Positions 1 through 5,664 of a stretch of 7,912 nt of DNA are shown one piece after another (position 1 is the first letter of the stretch; every line of letters starts with the position of its first letter). The stretch is taken from assembly GCA_964648365.1 (NCBI GenBank), contig CAZYLK010000237.1, forward strand, positions 1 to 7,912, in the 5' to 3' direction. The stretch is from SURF-32 sp964648365 (lineage in GTDB: Bacteria > Planctomycetota > Phycisphaerae > UBA1845). The notes under the pieces were generated by a model. The model was not told where the DNA came from. It did not search any database and saw nothing but the letters and a program-made list of their open reading frames with translations. A program made the position numbers and the translations under genes.

Positions 1-1238
1 GTGTGCAGCGTGCTGAACACCAGGTGGCCGGTGAGCGAAGCGTTGATCGCCACCTCGGCCGTCTCCAGGTCGCGAATTTCGCCCACCAGGATCACGTCCG
101 GGTCGTGACGCAGGAAGGATCGCAGCCCGCTGGCAAAGGTCAGGCCGATGCGCGGCTTGACCTGCACCTGCTGAATGCTGTCGACGTAATACTCGACCGG
201 ATCCTCGACCGTCAGAATTTTGATCTGATCGCTCTTGATGGCGTTCAGCGCGGCGTAGAGCGTGGTCGTCTTACCTGATCCGGTCGGACCGGTCACCAGC
301 ACGATGCCGTACGGCTGGTGAATGAGCGTCTTCATGCCCTCACCGGCCGAGCCGATCAGGCCAAGCTGGTCCAGCGACATCAGCGACGACTGCTTGTCCA
401 GAATACGCATGACGACCGCCTCGCCGAAGACGGTCGGGATGATGCTCACGCGCAGGTCGATGTCGCGGTTCTGCACGCGGATCTTGAAGCCGCCGTCCTG
501 CGGCAGGCGCTTTTCCGCGATGTTGAGGTTCGAGAGAATCTTGATGCGGCTGATGATGGCAAGCTGAAAGCGCCGGATCTCCGGCGGTACGTTCGTCGTG
601 TGCAGCACGCCGTCAATGCGGTAGCGGATCTTCAGATCGTGCTCGTACGGCTCGATGTGGATATCGCTGGCCCGATCGCGGATCGCCTCGACCAGGATTT
701 CGTTGACCAGCTTGACGACGGTGGCTTCCTGGGCCATTTCGACCAGGTCGCCGTCGCTGCTCTCCACGTCGCTGACGATCTCCAGATCGCTCTCCCGGAT
801 CATGTCCGAGACCGTCTGGCTGCCGACGCCGAAGTGCTGCTTAATGATCCGCGAGATGTCCGCCTCGGTCGCCAGGACCGTCTCGATCTTGGCGCCGGTC
901 AGCATCCGCAGTTCGTCGAAGGCGTACAGATCGAAGGGGTTGGCGGTGGCGACCTTGATGGTCCCGTTACGGCGCTCGATGGGGATCAGGTGCGACCGGT
1001 GGACCGCCTTGACCGGGAAGTCCTTCAGCAGGGTCAGGTCAAGCTGGACCTGACTCAGGTCGACGACGGGGATCGAGAGCTGCTCGCCGTAGATTTCGAG
1101 ATAGTCCCGCTCCTTGATCATGCCCAGGCGCAGCAGGCACTTTTCGACCCGCTCGCTGCCCTTGATCGCCTTCTTCGCCTGCTCCAACTGGTCAGGCGTG
1201 ATCTTCTTGCGTTGAACCAGAACGTCGCCAAGGCTCAC
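1..1238 (-). CDS. GspE/PilB-family type II secretion / type IV pilus assembly ATPase (3' end cut by window edge)
   Basis: Cytoplasmic hexameric ATPase that powers pilus or pseudopilus assembly. My reverse-strand translation gives 412 residues before the window ends; the family is usually about 550-600. Residues 1-135 form an MshEN-type N-terminal domain. The catalytic core follows: Asp-box region SDIHIEPYEHDLKIRYRIDG (191-210), AEKRLPQDG (241-249), Walker A GPTGSGKTT (317-325), VEDPVEY (344-350), Walker B region DPDVILVGEIRD with catalytic Glu (379-390), and the start of the His box TGHLVFSTLH (403-412). The zinc-binding CxxC region expected later lies outside the window. The start is GTG at 1238: an in-frame TGA sits two codons upstream, and GAGGG lies 9 nt before the GTG. 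PilB cannot be separated from GspE here because no inner-membrane platform, pilin or secretin gene is visible. The family call is very secure; the exact system is not. Confidence 0.96.
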   Translation of the reverse strand, partial: MSLGDVLVQRKKITPDQLEQAKKAIKGSERVEKCLLRLGMIKERDYLEIYGEQLSIPVVDLSQVQLDLTLLKDFPVKAVHRSHLIPIERRNGTIKVATANPFDLYAFDELRMLTGAKIETVLATEADISRIIKQHFGVGSQTVSDMIRESDLEIVSDVESSDGDLVEMAQEATVVKLVNEILVEAIRDRASDIHIEPYEHDLKIRYRIDGVLHTTNVPPEIRRFQLAIISRIKILSNLNIAEKRLPQDGGFKIRVQNRDIDLRVSIIPTVFGEAVVMRILDKQSSLMSLDQLGLIGSAGEGMKTLIHQPYGIVLVTGPTGSGKTTTLYAALNAIKSDQIKILTVEDPVEYYVDSIQQVQVKPRIGLTFASGLRSFLRHDPDVILVGEIRDLETAEVAINASLTGHLVFSTLH

Positions 1239-1410
1239 GTTGCATCACCCTCGAAAGTGCGGCGGATCCGACCGCCGCCGCGTTGTCGACCAGTCGGCCC
1301 CGCAGCGACCCGGTCCCGGCCGGAGCGCACCACGGCGTCTTCCACCGCCTTATACCGCAGATGCCGCCGCCGGATTCGCGGTGGACGAAATATCGACGCC
1401 GGCGGCCGGA

Positions 1411-1422
1411 TTATCCGGATAA
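1411..1422. promoter_or_regulatory. Perfect 12-bp palindrome, candidate operator
   Basis: TTATCCGGATAA reads identically on both strands. It overlaps a second dyad, CCGGAT-T-ATCCGG (1406-1418). It lies about 175 bp upstream of the ATPase start and about 295 bp upstream of the rightward gene. Such a symmetric, locally AT-containing site in GC-rich DNA fits a dimeric regulator site, but no second copy is seen in the window, so the role is inference. Confidence 0.3.
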
Positions 1423-1556
1423 CACCCGATTCGTGGCGAACCTGCCGCGCGCCCCGGAACGACAGACCGATAACTCTGGAGGCGCCGTTCGCCCCATTCA
1501 TGCTGCAAGTAACTGCCCAACATAGGTTTATATCCATGATCGTGGTTTTCGGCCGG

Positions 1557-1572
1557 TCGCCGGTGCCGGCGA
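1557..1572. repeat. GC-rich inverted repeat
   Basis: Arms TCGCCGG (1557-1563) and CCGGCGA (1566-1572) are separated by TG. Outer segments GGCCG (1551-1555) and CGGCC (1573-1577) can extend the stem with one bulge. A partly overlapping dyad is GCCGGCG (1565-1571) with CGCCGGC (1583-1589). No T-tract follows on either strand, so it is not a good intrinsic terminator. Short GC palindromes are common by chance at this base composition. Confidence 0.35.
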
Positions 1573-1662
1573 CGGCCGATAACGCCGGCACACCCCGCGT
1601 CGTCGGCCGGACGGGAAACGTCGCCGATCAGCCCTTTGCGCCCCCGGACATTTGTGGCATCC

Positions 1663-1668
1663 TATAAT
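1663..1668 (+). promoter_or_regulatory. Candidate -10 box for the gene starting at 1717
   Basis: This is an exact TATAAT, about 50 bp upstream of the proposed start codon, in otherwise GC-rich sequence. No good -35 hexamer lies 16-18 bp upstream and there is no extended -10 TG. If it is the promoter, the message would begin near 1675. That rules out the more upstream TTG (1636) as the translation start. Confidence 0.4.
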
Positions 1669-1716
1669 GACCGCCGCGGGACCGAGCCGGGAGGGCCGGA
1701 CGGAGCGATGCTTGCC

Positions 1717-2301
1717 ATGAATACGTCACATTCCGGCGCAGTGGTCGCCGGTTCACTCATCTGCCTCGCGAGCGTCGCGACCGTCAGCGCGCAGATCCCG
1801 GGCGTCGACCTGTTTCAGGATTCCGAGTCCGCGTCGATCTGCGACCTCGTCAATTCGGCCAACGCGCACCTCGTCGTGCTCACGGACACGGGCGAGTTTG
1901 CCCTCGTCACGGGCGAGGATACGCGCCTCGAAGGCACGTTTGTCGATGTCAATGGCGACGTGTTCGTCAACGACGAGCCGGCCGGCTTCGTCACCTTTGC
2001 CGACGACGGCGACGGGCTGCGGTCGTTGTGGTGGCTGGCCCCCAGCGGGTTCGCCGTTCACATCGACACGATCACGCTGCAGATTTCCGAGTCGCAGATC
2101 CTGCCCGACCAGATCAGCGACGTCCCGTGCGATGCCTGCACGTTCTGGGATGTCGCCGCCGACTGCCAGAGCACCGAGCCCCCCCCCGATGAGCGGCCGG
2201 TCGTGATCAACTTCTGCGGATCGGGCATCGCCATGATGGGTCTGCCCATGATGCTCGGCCTCCACGGCTTGCGCGCGCGGCGGAGACATGAGCGTCGCTG
2301 A
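1717..2301 (+). CDS. Exported protein with CGSG C-terminal anchor-like tail (paralogue A)
   Basis: I do not recognise this as a named family. The 194-residue product has a Sec-type signal peptide (hydrophobic stretch 8-23, likely cleavage after VSA at residue 25). A Glu/Asp-rich mature domain follows (26-150) with single cysteines at 42 and 150 and a CDAC motif at 138-141. After a Pro-rich linker (151-160) comes a C-terminal tail: CGSG (167-170), about 15 hydrophobic residues, and an Arg cluster (186-194). It is a clear paralogue of the next gene, with matching N-terminal module, CDAC region and tail. ATG 1717 is preferred: GGAG lies 11 nt upstream, the signal peptide begins directly, and the same 12 bases (TGAATACGTCAC) occur at the chosen start of the WD40 gene. 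ATG 1708 is the alternative. It is probably exported and then processed or anchored at the envelope; its molecular role is unknown. Confidence 0.85.
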   Translation: MNTSHSGAVVAGSLICLASVATVSAQIPGVDLFQDSESASICDLVNSANAHLVVLTDTGEFALVTGEDTRLEGTFVDVNGDVFVNDEPAGFVTFADDGDGLRSLWWLAPSGFAVHIDTITLQISESQILPDQISDVPCDACTFWDVAADCQSTEPPPDERPVVINFCGSGIAMMGLPMMLGLHGLRARRRHERR

Positions 2302-2305
2302 CCAA

Positions 2306-2319
2306 CCGCCACCCGGCGG
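2306..2319 (+). other. Short hairpin between the two paralogues
   Basis: CCGCC (2306-2310) and GGCGG (2315-2319) can pair around an ACCC loop just after the stop codon of paralogue A. No T-tract follows, so it may only weaken transcription or protect the 3' end. The 105-bp spacing allows either a shared transcript or a separate promoter for paralogue B. Confidence 0.25.
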
Positions 2320-2406
2320 CCCCCGATGGAAAGTCCAGAGTTCTTCAAGGCGCCGTGCCGCGTGGCCCGCGCCGTGATTTGAGTATTCGGAGCTAAGAGT
2401 TTACGC

Positions 2407-3282
2407 ATGAGACATTTCCGTTTGAACCATCTCGGTGGCCGCGTCCTCACGCTGGGATCGGCTGTAGTCCTGGCCGCGTCGTCCGCTGCGTTCGGGCAGA
2501 TCGACGGCGTCGAGAGTTTCACCGACTCCCAGAGCGGGCTGGTCTGCAACCTGGTCAACGCGGCCAATACACGGCTGGCCGTCACGACCGCCTCAGGCGA
2601 AACGCCGCGCCGGCTGATCCTGATCGGCGGCACGGACGTCGTGCTCGAATCGAGCAGCGTCGACAACGCGGGCAACGTCTTTTTCGGCGAACTGTCGTTC
2701 GGTTCGATCCGCTTCTCGGGCGAAGGCGAGGACTCGCGCCTGTGGTATCTGGACGCGATCGGCAACGTCTACCGTATCAACTCCACCACGCTGCTGCCGG
2801 AAGCGACCGACGAATCGCCGGAGGACTTCCCGCTGGGCGAGTGCGACGCCTGCGTAGCCTGGGACAACCAGGAGGACTGCCCGGACCCGCAACCGGTCGA
2901 AACCGCGATCGTCACCCAGCCGGAGTCCATCTTCGCCTGCGTTGATGACCAGGTGGGCCTGTTCGTCGAGGCCGTCGGCGACGACATTGCGTCCTACCAG
3001 TGGCGCAAAAACGACGTCGCGCTCGTCGGGCAGACCGGCCCGATCTTCACCATCGACAAAGCCGAACCGACCGACACGGCCGCGTACTCCGTGGACGTGC
3101 TGGACGAGGACGGCAGCCGCATCACCAGCGACTACGCCATCGTCGCCATCGACCCGGAATGCACCAACAGCGAGCAGCCGCCGAATCTGGATCTGTGCGG
3201 CTCCGGCGCGGCCATGATCTCCGTGGTCACGTTCTTCGGCCTGGTCGGCATGAAGGCCGGACGCCGCCGCCGACTGAGCTGA
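2407..3282 (+). CDS. Exported protein with Ig-like domain and CGSG C-terminal anchor-like tail (paralogue B)
   Basis: No named family is recognised for the 291-residue product. A signal peptide with basic n-region (MRHFRLNH...) and hydrophobic core ends near residue 30. Residues 31-158 repeat the module of the upstream paralogue: compare QIDGVESFTDSQ with QIPGVDLFQDSE, CNLVNAAN with CDLVNSAN, and ECDACVAWDNQEDC with PCDACTFWDVAADC. Residues 167-248 form an Ig-like domain absent from the paralogue, with Cys178, YQWRKND around Trp199 and TAAYSV around Tyr227. The tail is CGSG (264-267), a hydrophobic stretch, and AGRRRR near the end. The ATG start has only a weak AAGAG 7 nt upstream, but the signal peptide fits. 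It is co-directional with its paralogue 105 bp away, so co-transcription is possible. Cell-surface or periplasmic adhesion/binding is a guess from the Ig fold only. Confidence 0.88.
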   Translation: MRHFRLNHLGGRVLTLGSAVVLAASSAAFGQIDGVESFTDSQSGLVCNLVNAANTRLAVTTASGETPRRLILIGGTDVVLESSSVDNAGNVFFGELSFGSIRFSGEGEDSRLWYLDAIGNVYRINSTTLLPEATDESPEDFPLGECDACVAWDNQEDCPDPQPVETAIVTQPESIFACVDDQVGLFVEAVGDDIASYQWRKNDVALVGQTGPIFTIDKAEPTDTAAYSVDVLDEDGSRITSDYAIVAIDPECTNSEQPPNLDLCGSGAAMISVVTFFGLVGMKAGRRRRLS

Positions 3283-3307
3283 CGGATCACAGGAATAGCG
3301 CGCCACC

Positions 3308-3417
3308 AGCGAGCCGCGGGCTTTGAGCCCGCGCGGAGAGACCCGACCGGATGCGTTGCCGATCCAGCACGGCGACGCACCACGTTCCCCACGCAGGCTG
3401 AAGCCTCGCGGCTCGCT
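3308..3417. repeat. Inverted pair of REP-like palindromic units
   Basis: AGCGAGCCGCG (3308-3318) is matched exactly, inverted, by CGCGGCTCGCT (3407-3417). Each arm adjoins its own hairpin. Left: GCGGGCT (3316-3322), TTG loop, AGCCCGC (3326-3332). Right: AGGC (3395-3398), TGAA loop, GCCT (3403-3406). Reverse-complementing the right unit gives nearly the left unit, so these are two copies of one element in head-to-head arrangement, as in REP doublets (BIME/REPIN). The pair lies between convergent genes (stops at 3282 and 3438), a usual REP location, and may also act in 3'-end formation. No RAYT transposase is in the window. Confidence 0.7.
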
Positions 3418-3437
3418 CACGCGCGCACCAGAGATTC

Positions 3438-4244
3438 TCACGTCTGAGGGAAGGCTTGATCGAGCATCTGCCGAAGCCGCTGCTCGATTGCGTTCGCCTC
3501 TTCCTCGGCCATGTCCCACAGCGACAGCCACACGTGCGCCTCCGGCTGGCCGAAGCAGTCTTCCAGCCGGGCTTGTAGATAGGCCCCGCCGAGGTTGTCG
3601 AGAACCGCGCAGAAGTCGGTGTCCGGCGCGTAGAAGCTCACCGTCCCCTCCAGCCGCTGCCCGGTTGCCGTGACCACGGCCAGGGCGCCCCCTTCCCGCA
3701 GCCCGTCGATGGAACCCGACCGGGCCAGTCCGTCGCGCCCCTTGAGCCTCTGCCACGCCTGCTGCGGCGGCATGTTCACCGCGCGCCGGACCATCACAAA
3801 CCGTCGCGGCTTGCCCGCATGGCGTTCGAGGTAAACCTTCAGGCTCGCCAGTTCCTGCCGCCAGCCGCGGCGGGTGCCGTCATACTCACGGTCCCACTCG
3901 TCGCCGTCGCGAAAGCCCGAGTGAACCAGCCGCAGCACGGTCTCCCCCCCCCGGCCCTCTATGGCGATGTCGATCGCGGTCGGTCCGGGGAAGGTGAACT
4001 TCCCCTCTGCAGACGCTTCCCACAGCAGGCGCAACGCCCGCGGCGGCGCCCACTCCAGAATGTCGCAGTCAATGACGTAGTCCTGCCCCCAGCGCAGCGT
4101 GATCCGCCCGCCCTCGCCCGGCTCCACGTCGGCCTCGATCGGAAACCAGCCGGCAAGCTGCACCGGATCGGTCAGCGCTTTCCACACCTGCTCCGGCGTG
4201 GCGTTGATGGTGATTTCGGTCTGATGACTTCGCGAATCGGGCAT
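3438..4244 (-). CDS. SRPBCC / AHSA1-like domain protein
   Basis: The product has 268 residues. Residues 8-145 match the AHSA1 branch of the SRPBCC (START-like, Bet v 1 fold) superfamily: TEITINATPEQVWKALTDP (9-27), GWFP (32-35), GGRITLRWG (45-53), the W/P-rich strand segment ILEWAPPRALRLLW (62-75), VLRLVHSGF (103-111) and the terminal helix GWRQELASLKVYLE (127-140). These folds make a hydrophobic cavity for small ligands; no ligand can be named. Residues 150-268 look like a second, more diverged SRPBCC-like half, so the protein is about twice the usual single-domain length. The ATG at 4244 is chosen because AAAGGA lies 9 nt upstream; a TTG at 4262 is in frame but overlaps that ribosome site. 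It lies downstream of, and co-directional with, an ArsR-type regulator, a recurrent pairing. The leader between them contains a tandem repeat. Confidence 0.9.
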   Translation of the reverse strand: MPDSRSHQTEITINATPEQVWKALTDPVQLAGWFPIEADVEPGEGGRITLRWGQDYVIDCDILEWAPPRALRLLWEASAEGKFTFPGPTAIDIAIEGRGGETVLRLVHSGFRDGDEWDREYDGTRRGWRQELASLKVYLERHAGKPRRFVMVRRAVNMPPQQAWQRLKGRDGLARSGSIDGLREGGALAVVTATGQRLEGTVSFYAPDTDFCAVLDNLGGAYLQARLEDCFGQPEAHVWLSLWDMAEEEANAIEQRLRQMLDQAFPQT

Positions 4245-4254
4245 ATTCACTGGT

Positions 4255-4260
4255 CCTTTC
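4255..4260 (-). promoter_or_regulatory. Ribosome binding site that fixes the SRPBCC start
   Basis: AAAGGA on the minus strand sits 9 nt before ATG 4244. It lies inside the longer frame opened by TTG 4262, so it favours the shorter protein. Confidence 0.65.
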
Positions 4261-4277
4261 AACAGGATCGAAGGCTG

Positions 4278-4390
4278 TCACACCCTTCACACCCTTCGCA
4301 CCCTTCGCACCCTTCACACCTTCACACCTTCACACCTTCACACCTTCACACCCTTCACACCCTTCACACCCTTCGCACCCTTCGCACCCT
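4278..4390. repeat. Tandem repeat, 13 units of 8/9 bp
   Basis: Plus-strand units in order: two TCACACCCT, two TCGCACCCT, four TCACACCT (8 bp, one C fewer), three TCACACCCT, two TCGCACCCT. The total is 113 bp with no other interruption. The layout is nearly symmetric, with 9-bp blocks flanking the central 8-bp block. On the minus strand, which is the sense strand of both flanking genes, this is AGGGTGTGA-type sequence with regularly spaced GGG runs. It occupies most of the 160 bp between the regulator stop and the SRPBCC start. Length variation between strains by slippage is likely. Confidence 0.95.
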
Positions 4391-4404
4391 CTGCCTTCTC
4401 AACG

Positions 4405-5168
4405 TCAGTTCCGCTTCGTCACGCTCGGATACCCCCCCACCGCGAACCGATACTTGCGCGCGCGGCGAGCCNNNNNNNNNNNNNNNNNNNNNNNNNNNNN
4501 NNNNNNNNNNNNNNNNNNNNNNNNNNNNNNNNNNNNNNNNNNNNNNNNNNNNNNNNNNNNNNNNNNNNNNNCGTCACGCTCGGATACCCCCCCACCGCGA
4601 ACCGATACTTGCGCGCGCGGCGAGCCTCCGGCTGATGGTATTTCGCCGCCAGGGACGCGACGCAGGTGGTCAGTTCTTCCGCAAACGCCTTCAGCGCCGC
4701 GGGCGATGCGAACGCGACTTCCGTTTCCGCCGTCATCGTCACAAGCGTCTTGTCCGCCGCCGCCGCCCGTTGGCGCAGCACGCCCACGTCGCTCAGCGTC
4801 CGCGACGCAACCGCCATCAGATACGCGCTGGAGAACCGATCCTGAAACGCCGCCGGGTCCGCCGCCAGCGTGCCGAGAATCTCCGGACTCAGCACCAGTG
4901 CCGCGGCCGTCCGCTGCATCCGCCGCTCGACGCACCCGCGCCGCTGCCGCTCTTCGACGCACTCGACCAGCCCGGCCGCCTCGAGCTCGCGCAGGTGGTA
5001 GTTCACCTTCTGCCGCGCCAGCCCCAGCCGCCGGGCCAGCCCCACCGCCGAATCCGGTTCCTCCAGCATCTCCAGCATCCGCCGCCGCACCGCGGGCAGC
5101 ACGGCCGCGACGCGATCGGCGTCGTCGAGCACGTCCAGCCGAGTTTCACCCGCCTGCAAGTCGCTCAC
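4405..5168 (-). CDS. ArsR-type winged-helix transcriptional regulator, interrupted by the assembly gap
   Basis: DNA-binding regulator. Residues 15-85 form a winged helix: VLPAVRRRMLEMLEE (23-37), AVGLARRLGLARQKVNYHLR (41-60, recognition helix), ELEAAGLVECVEERQRRG with the wing (61-78). Residues 90-199 are a helical C-terminal region with no recognised ligand motif; no ArsR-type metal cysteine pair is evident. The start is GTG 5168 with GAGGTG 5 nt upstream. The frame runs to 4572, where 100 Ns begin. The 55 bases before the gap are repeated exactly after it; if the copies are merged, the frame continues as Lys-Arg-Asn-stop (4416-4405), giving a 202-residue protein. As written, the gap plus duplicate adds 155 bp and shifts the frame, an artefact rather than a true mutation. 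It is upstream of the SRPBCC gene and probably controls it and itself. Confidence 0.88.
4417..4471. repeat. Left copy of a 55-bp direct duplication bordering the N gap
   Basis: It is identical base for base to 4572-4626 and encodes the same end of the regulator gene. It is best explained as the overlap of two unmerged contigs. Confidence 0.95.
4472..4571. other. Assembly gap (100 N)
   Basis: Exactly 100 unknown bases, the conventional size for a gap of unknown length. Both borders carry the same 55 bp, so real missing sequence is probably nil. Confidence 0.99.
4572..4626. repeat. Right copy of the 55-bp direct duplication
   Basis: This matches 4417-4471 exactly and is the copy continuous with the body of the regulator gene. 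It includes a run of seven C and an alternating GC tract (GCGCGCGCGG), which may have hindered assembly. Confidence 0.95.
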
Positions 5169-5243
5169 AGTCGCACCTCAGTCGCTTCTGTGCTCGCGGC
5201 AGTGGGGCGATCGATCGACCCTAGCTAGCCACGACGCACCCGG

Positions 5244-5270
5244 TGTATATTGGACAAGTCTAGTTGTCAA
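5244..5270 (-). promoter_or_regulatory. Promoter of the ArsR-type regulator
   Basis: On the minus strand an exact TTGACA (5270-5265) is followed after 15 bp by TATACA (5249-5244). The spacing is shorter than the ideal 17 bp. Transcription would start near 5237, giving a leader of about 70 nt to GTG 5168. The consensus -35 in GC-rich DNA and its position directly upstream of the gene support the call. Confidence 0.55.
5253..5268. promoter_or_regulatory. Candidate operator overlapping the regulator promoter
   Basis: Inverted arms GACAA (5253-5257) and TTGTC (5264-5268), with six bases between, overlap the -35 box and fill most of the spacer. ArsR-family dimers typically bind such imperfect palindromes in their own promoters and repress by blocking polymerase. 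Autoregulation is therefore inferred; the site is not proven. Confidence 0.45.
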
Positions 5271-5664
5271 ATCGGAGAGGGACCAAGTAACAGTCTCGGG
5301 GCGGTACCTCGCCTGCGGCACGGGCCGTCCCGCGCGCGGACTGCGGATACCACTCCGACGGTTGAGATCGTCGTACGCGGACTACCACGGGTCTGCCACG
5401 CATGCCAACCTCAACACGCCGCCGGGGCGGGACACAACTCGCCGATTATCGCCTCAGGTGCCGCTTCTGTTCGAAAAGGTCGGAAAGCGAGCGCGGCTGT
5501 CGGAAGGTGGTCACAAGGCGCGTCGGTCACGCTGCACTCATTCTGCAACTGATGGAATTTGAGCGATCGGACCGATGATGACGGGTGGGTGCGGTGCGAG
5601 TACGCCCTATTTACGCCGAAAGAGTGCTAGATGCCGCGGGTTGTTGAGCCGGGAGTCCGAGCTG
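5271..5664. other. Intergenic region upstream of the WD40 gene
   Basis: About 390 bases with no supported gene. Open frames present (for example from 5250 and 5362) have atypical composition and no recognisable domains. An in-frame ATG pair at 5575/5578 could extend the WD40 protein by 29-30 residues. That extension lacks a ribosome site and would bury the signal peptide. No convincing promoter, RNA gene or terminator was seen. Confidence 0.5.
5651..5655 (+). promoter_or_regulatory. Ribosome binding site that decides the WD40 start
   Basis: GGGAG lies 9 nt before TTG 5665, and the frame opened by that TTG begins directly with a signal peptide. This favours TTG 5665 over ATG 5575/5578. Confidence 0.6.

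Larger units (their letters stand above)
1239..1716. other. Divergent intergenic region between the pilus/secretion ATPase and the first paralogue
   Basis: About 480 bases with no convincing gene. Open frames on both strands here are short, Arg/Pro-rich and lack family resemblance. The region holds a 12-bp palindrome (1411-1422), a GC-rich dyad (1557-1572) and a TATAAT box (1663-1668). It must contain promoters for the ATPase gene (leftward) and for the gene starting at 1717 (rightward), but I see no complete -35/-10 pair in either direction. Confidence 0.6.

Noticed and set aside
1551..1577. Intrinsic terminator
   Set aside because: A GC-rich stem is present but no T-tract follows in either direction, and no gene ends here.
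1235..1591. 118-residue open frame on the minus strand whose stop overlaps the GTG start of the ATPase
   Set aside because: The overlap looks operon-like, but the protein is Arg/Pro-rich, has no domain or good ribosome site, and the stretch carries palindromes typical of a control region.
318..1667. 449-residue plus-strand open frame
   Set aside because: It is antisense to the well-supported ATPase gene and rich in Asp/Arg/Leu, as expected from reading a GC-rich gene backwards.
2593..3756. 387-residue minus-strand open frame
   Set aside because: It is antisense to paralogue B, crosses the REP-like doublet and enters the SRPBCC gene; its composition is typical of a shadow frame.
4278..4390. 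CRISPR array
   Set aside because: The units are 8-9 bp and directly adjacent, with no spacers, so this is a simple tandem repeat.
3819..5228. 469-residue plus-strand open frame across the tandem repeat and N gap
   Set aside because: It is antisense to both the SRPBCC and regulator genes, and its His/Pro/Ser-Thr repeat is only a translation of the tandem array.
5250..5552. 100-residue open frame upstream of the WD40 gene
   Set aside because: No ribosome site, no recognisable domain and atypical composition; the start overlaps the promoter/operator of the divergent regulator.
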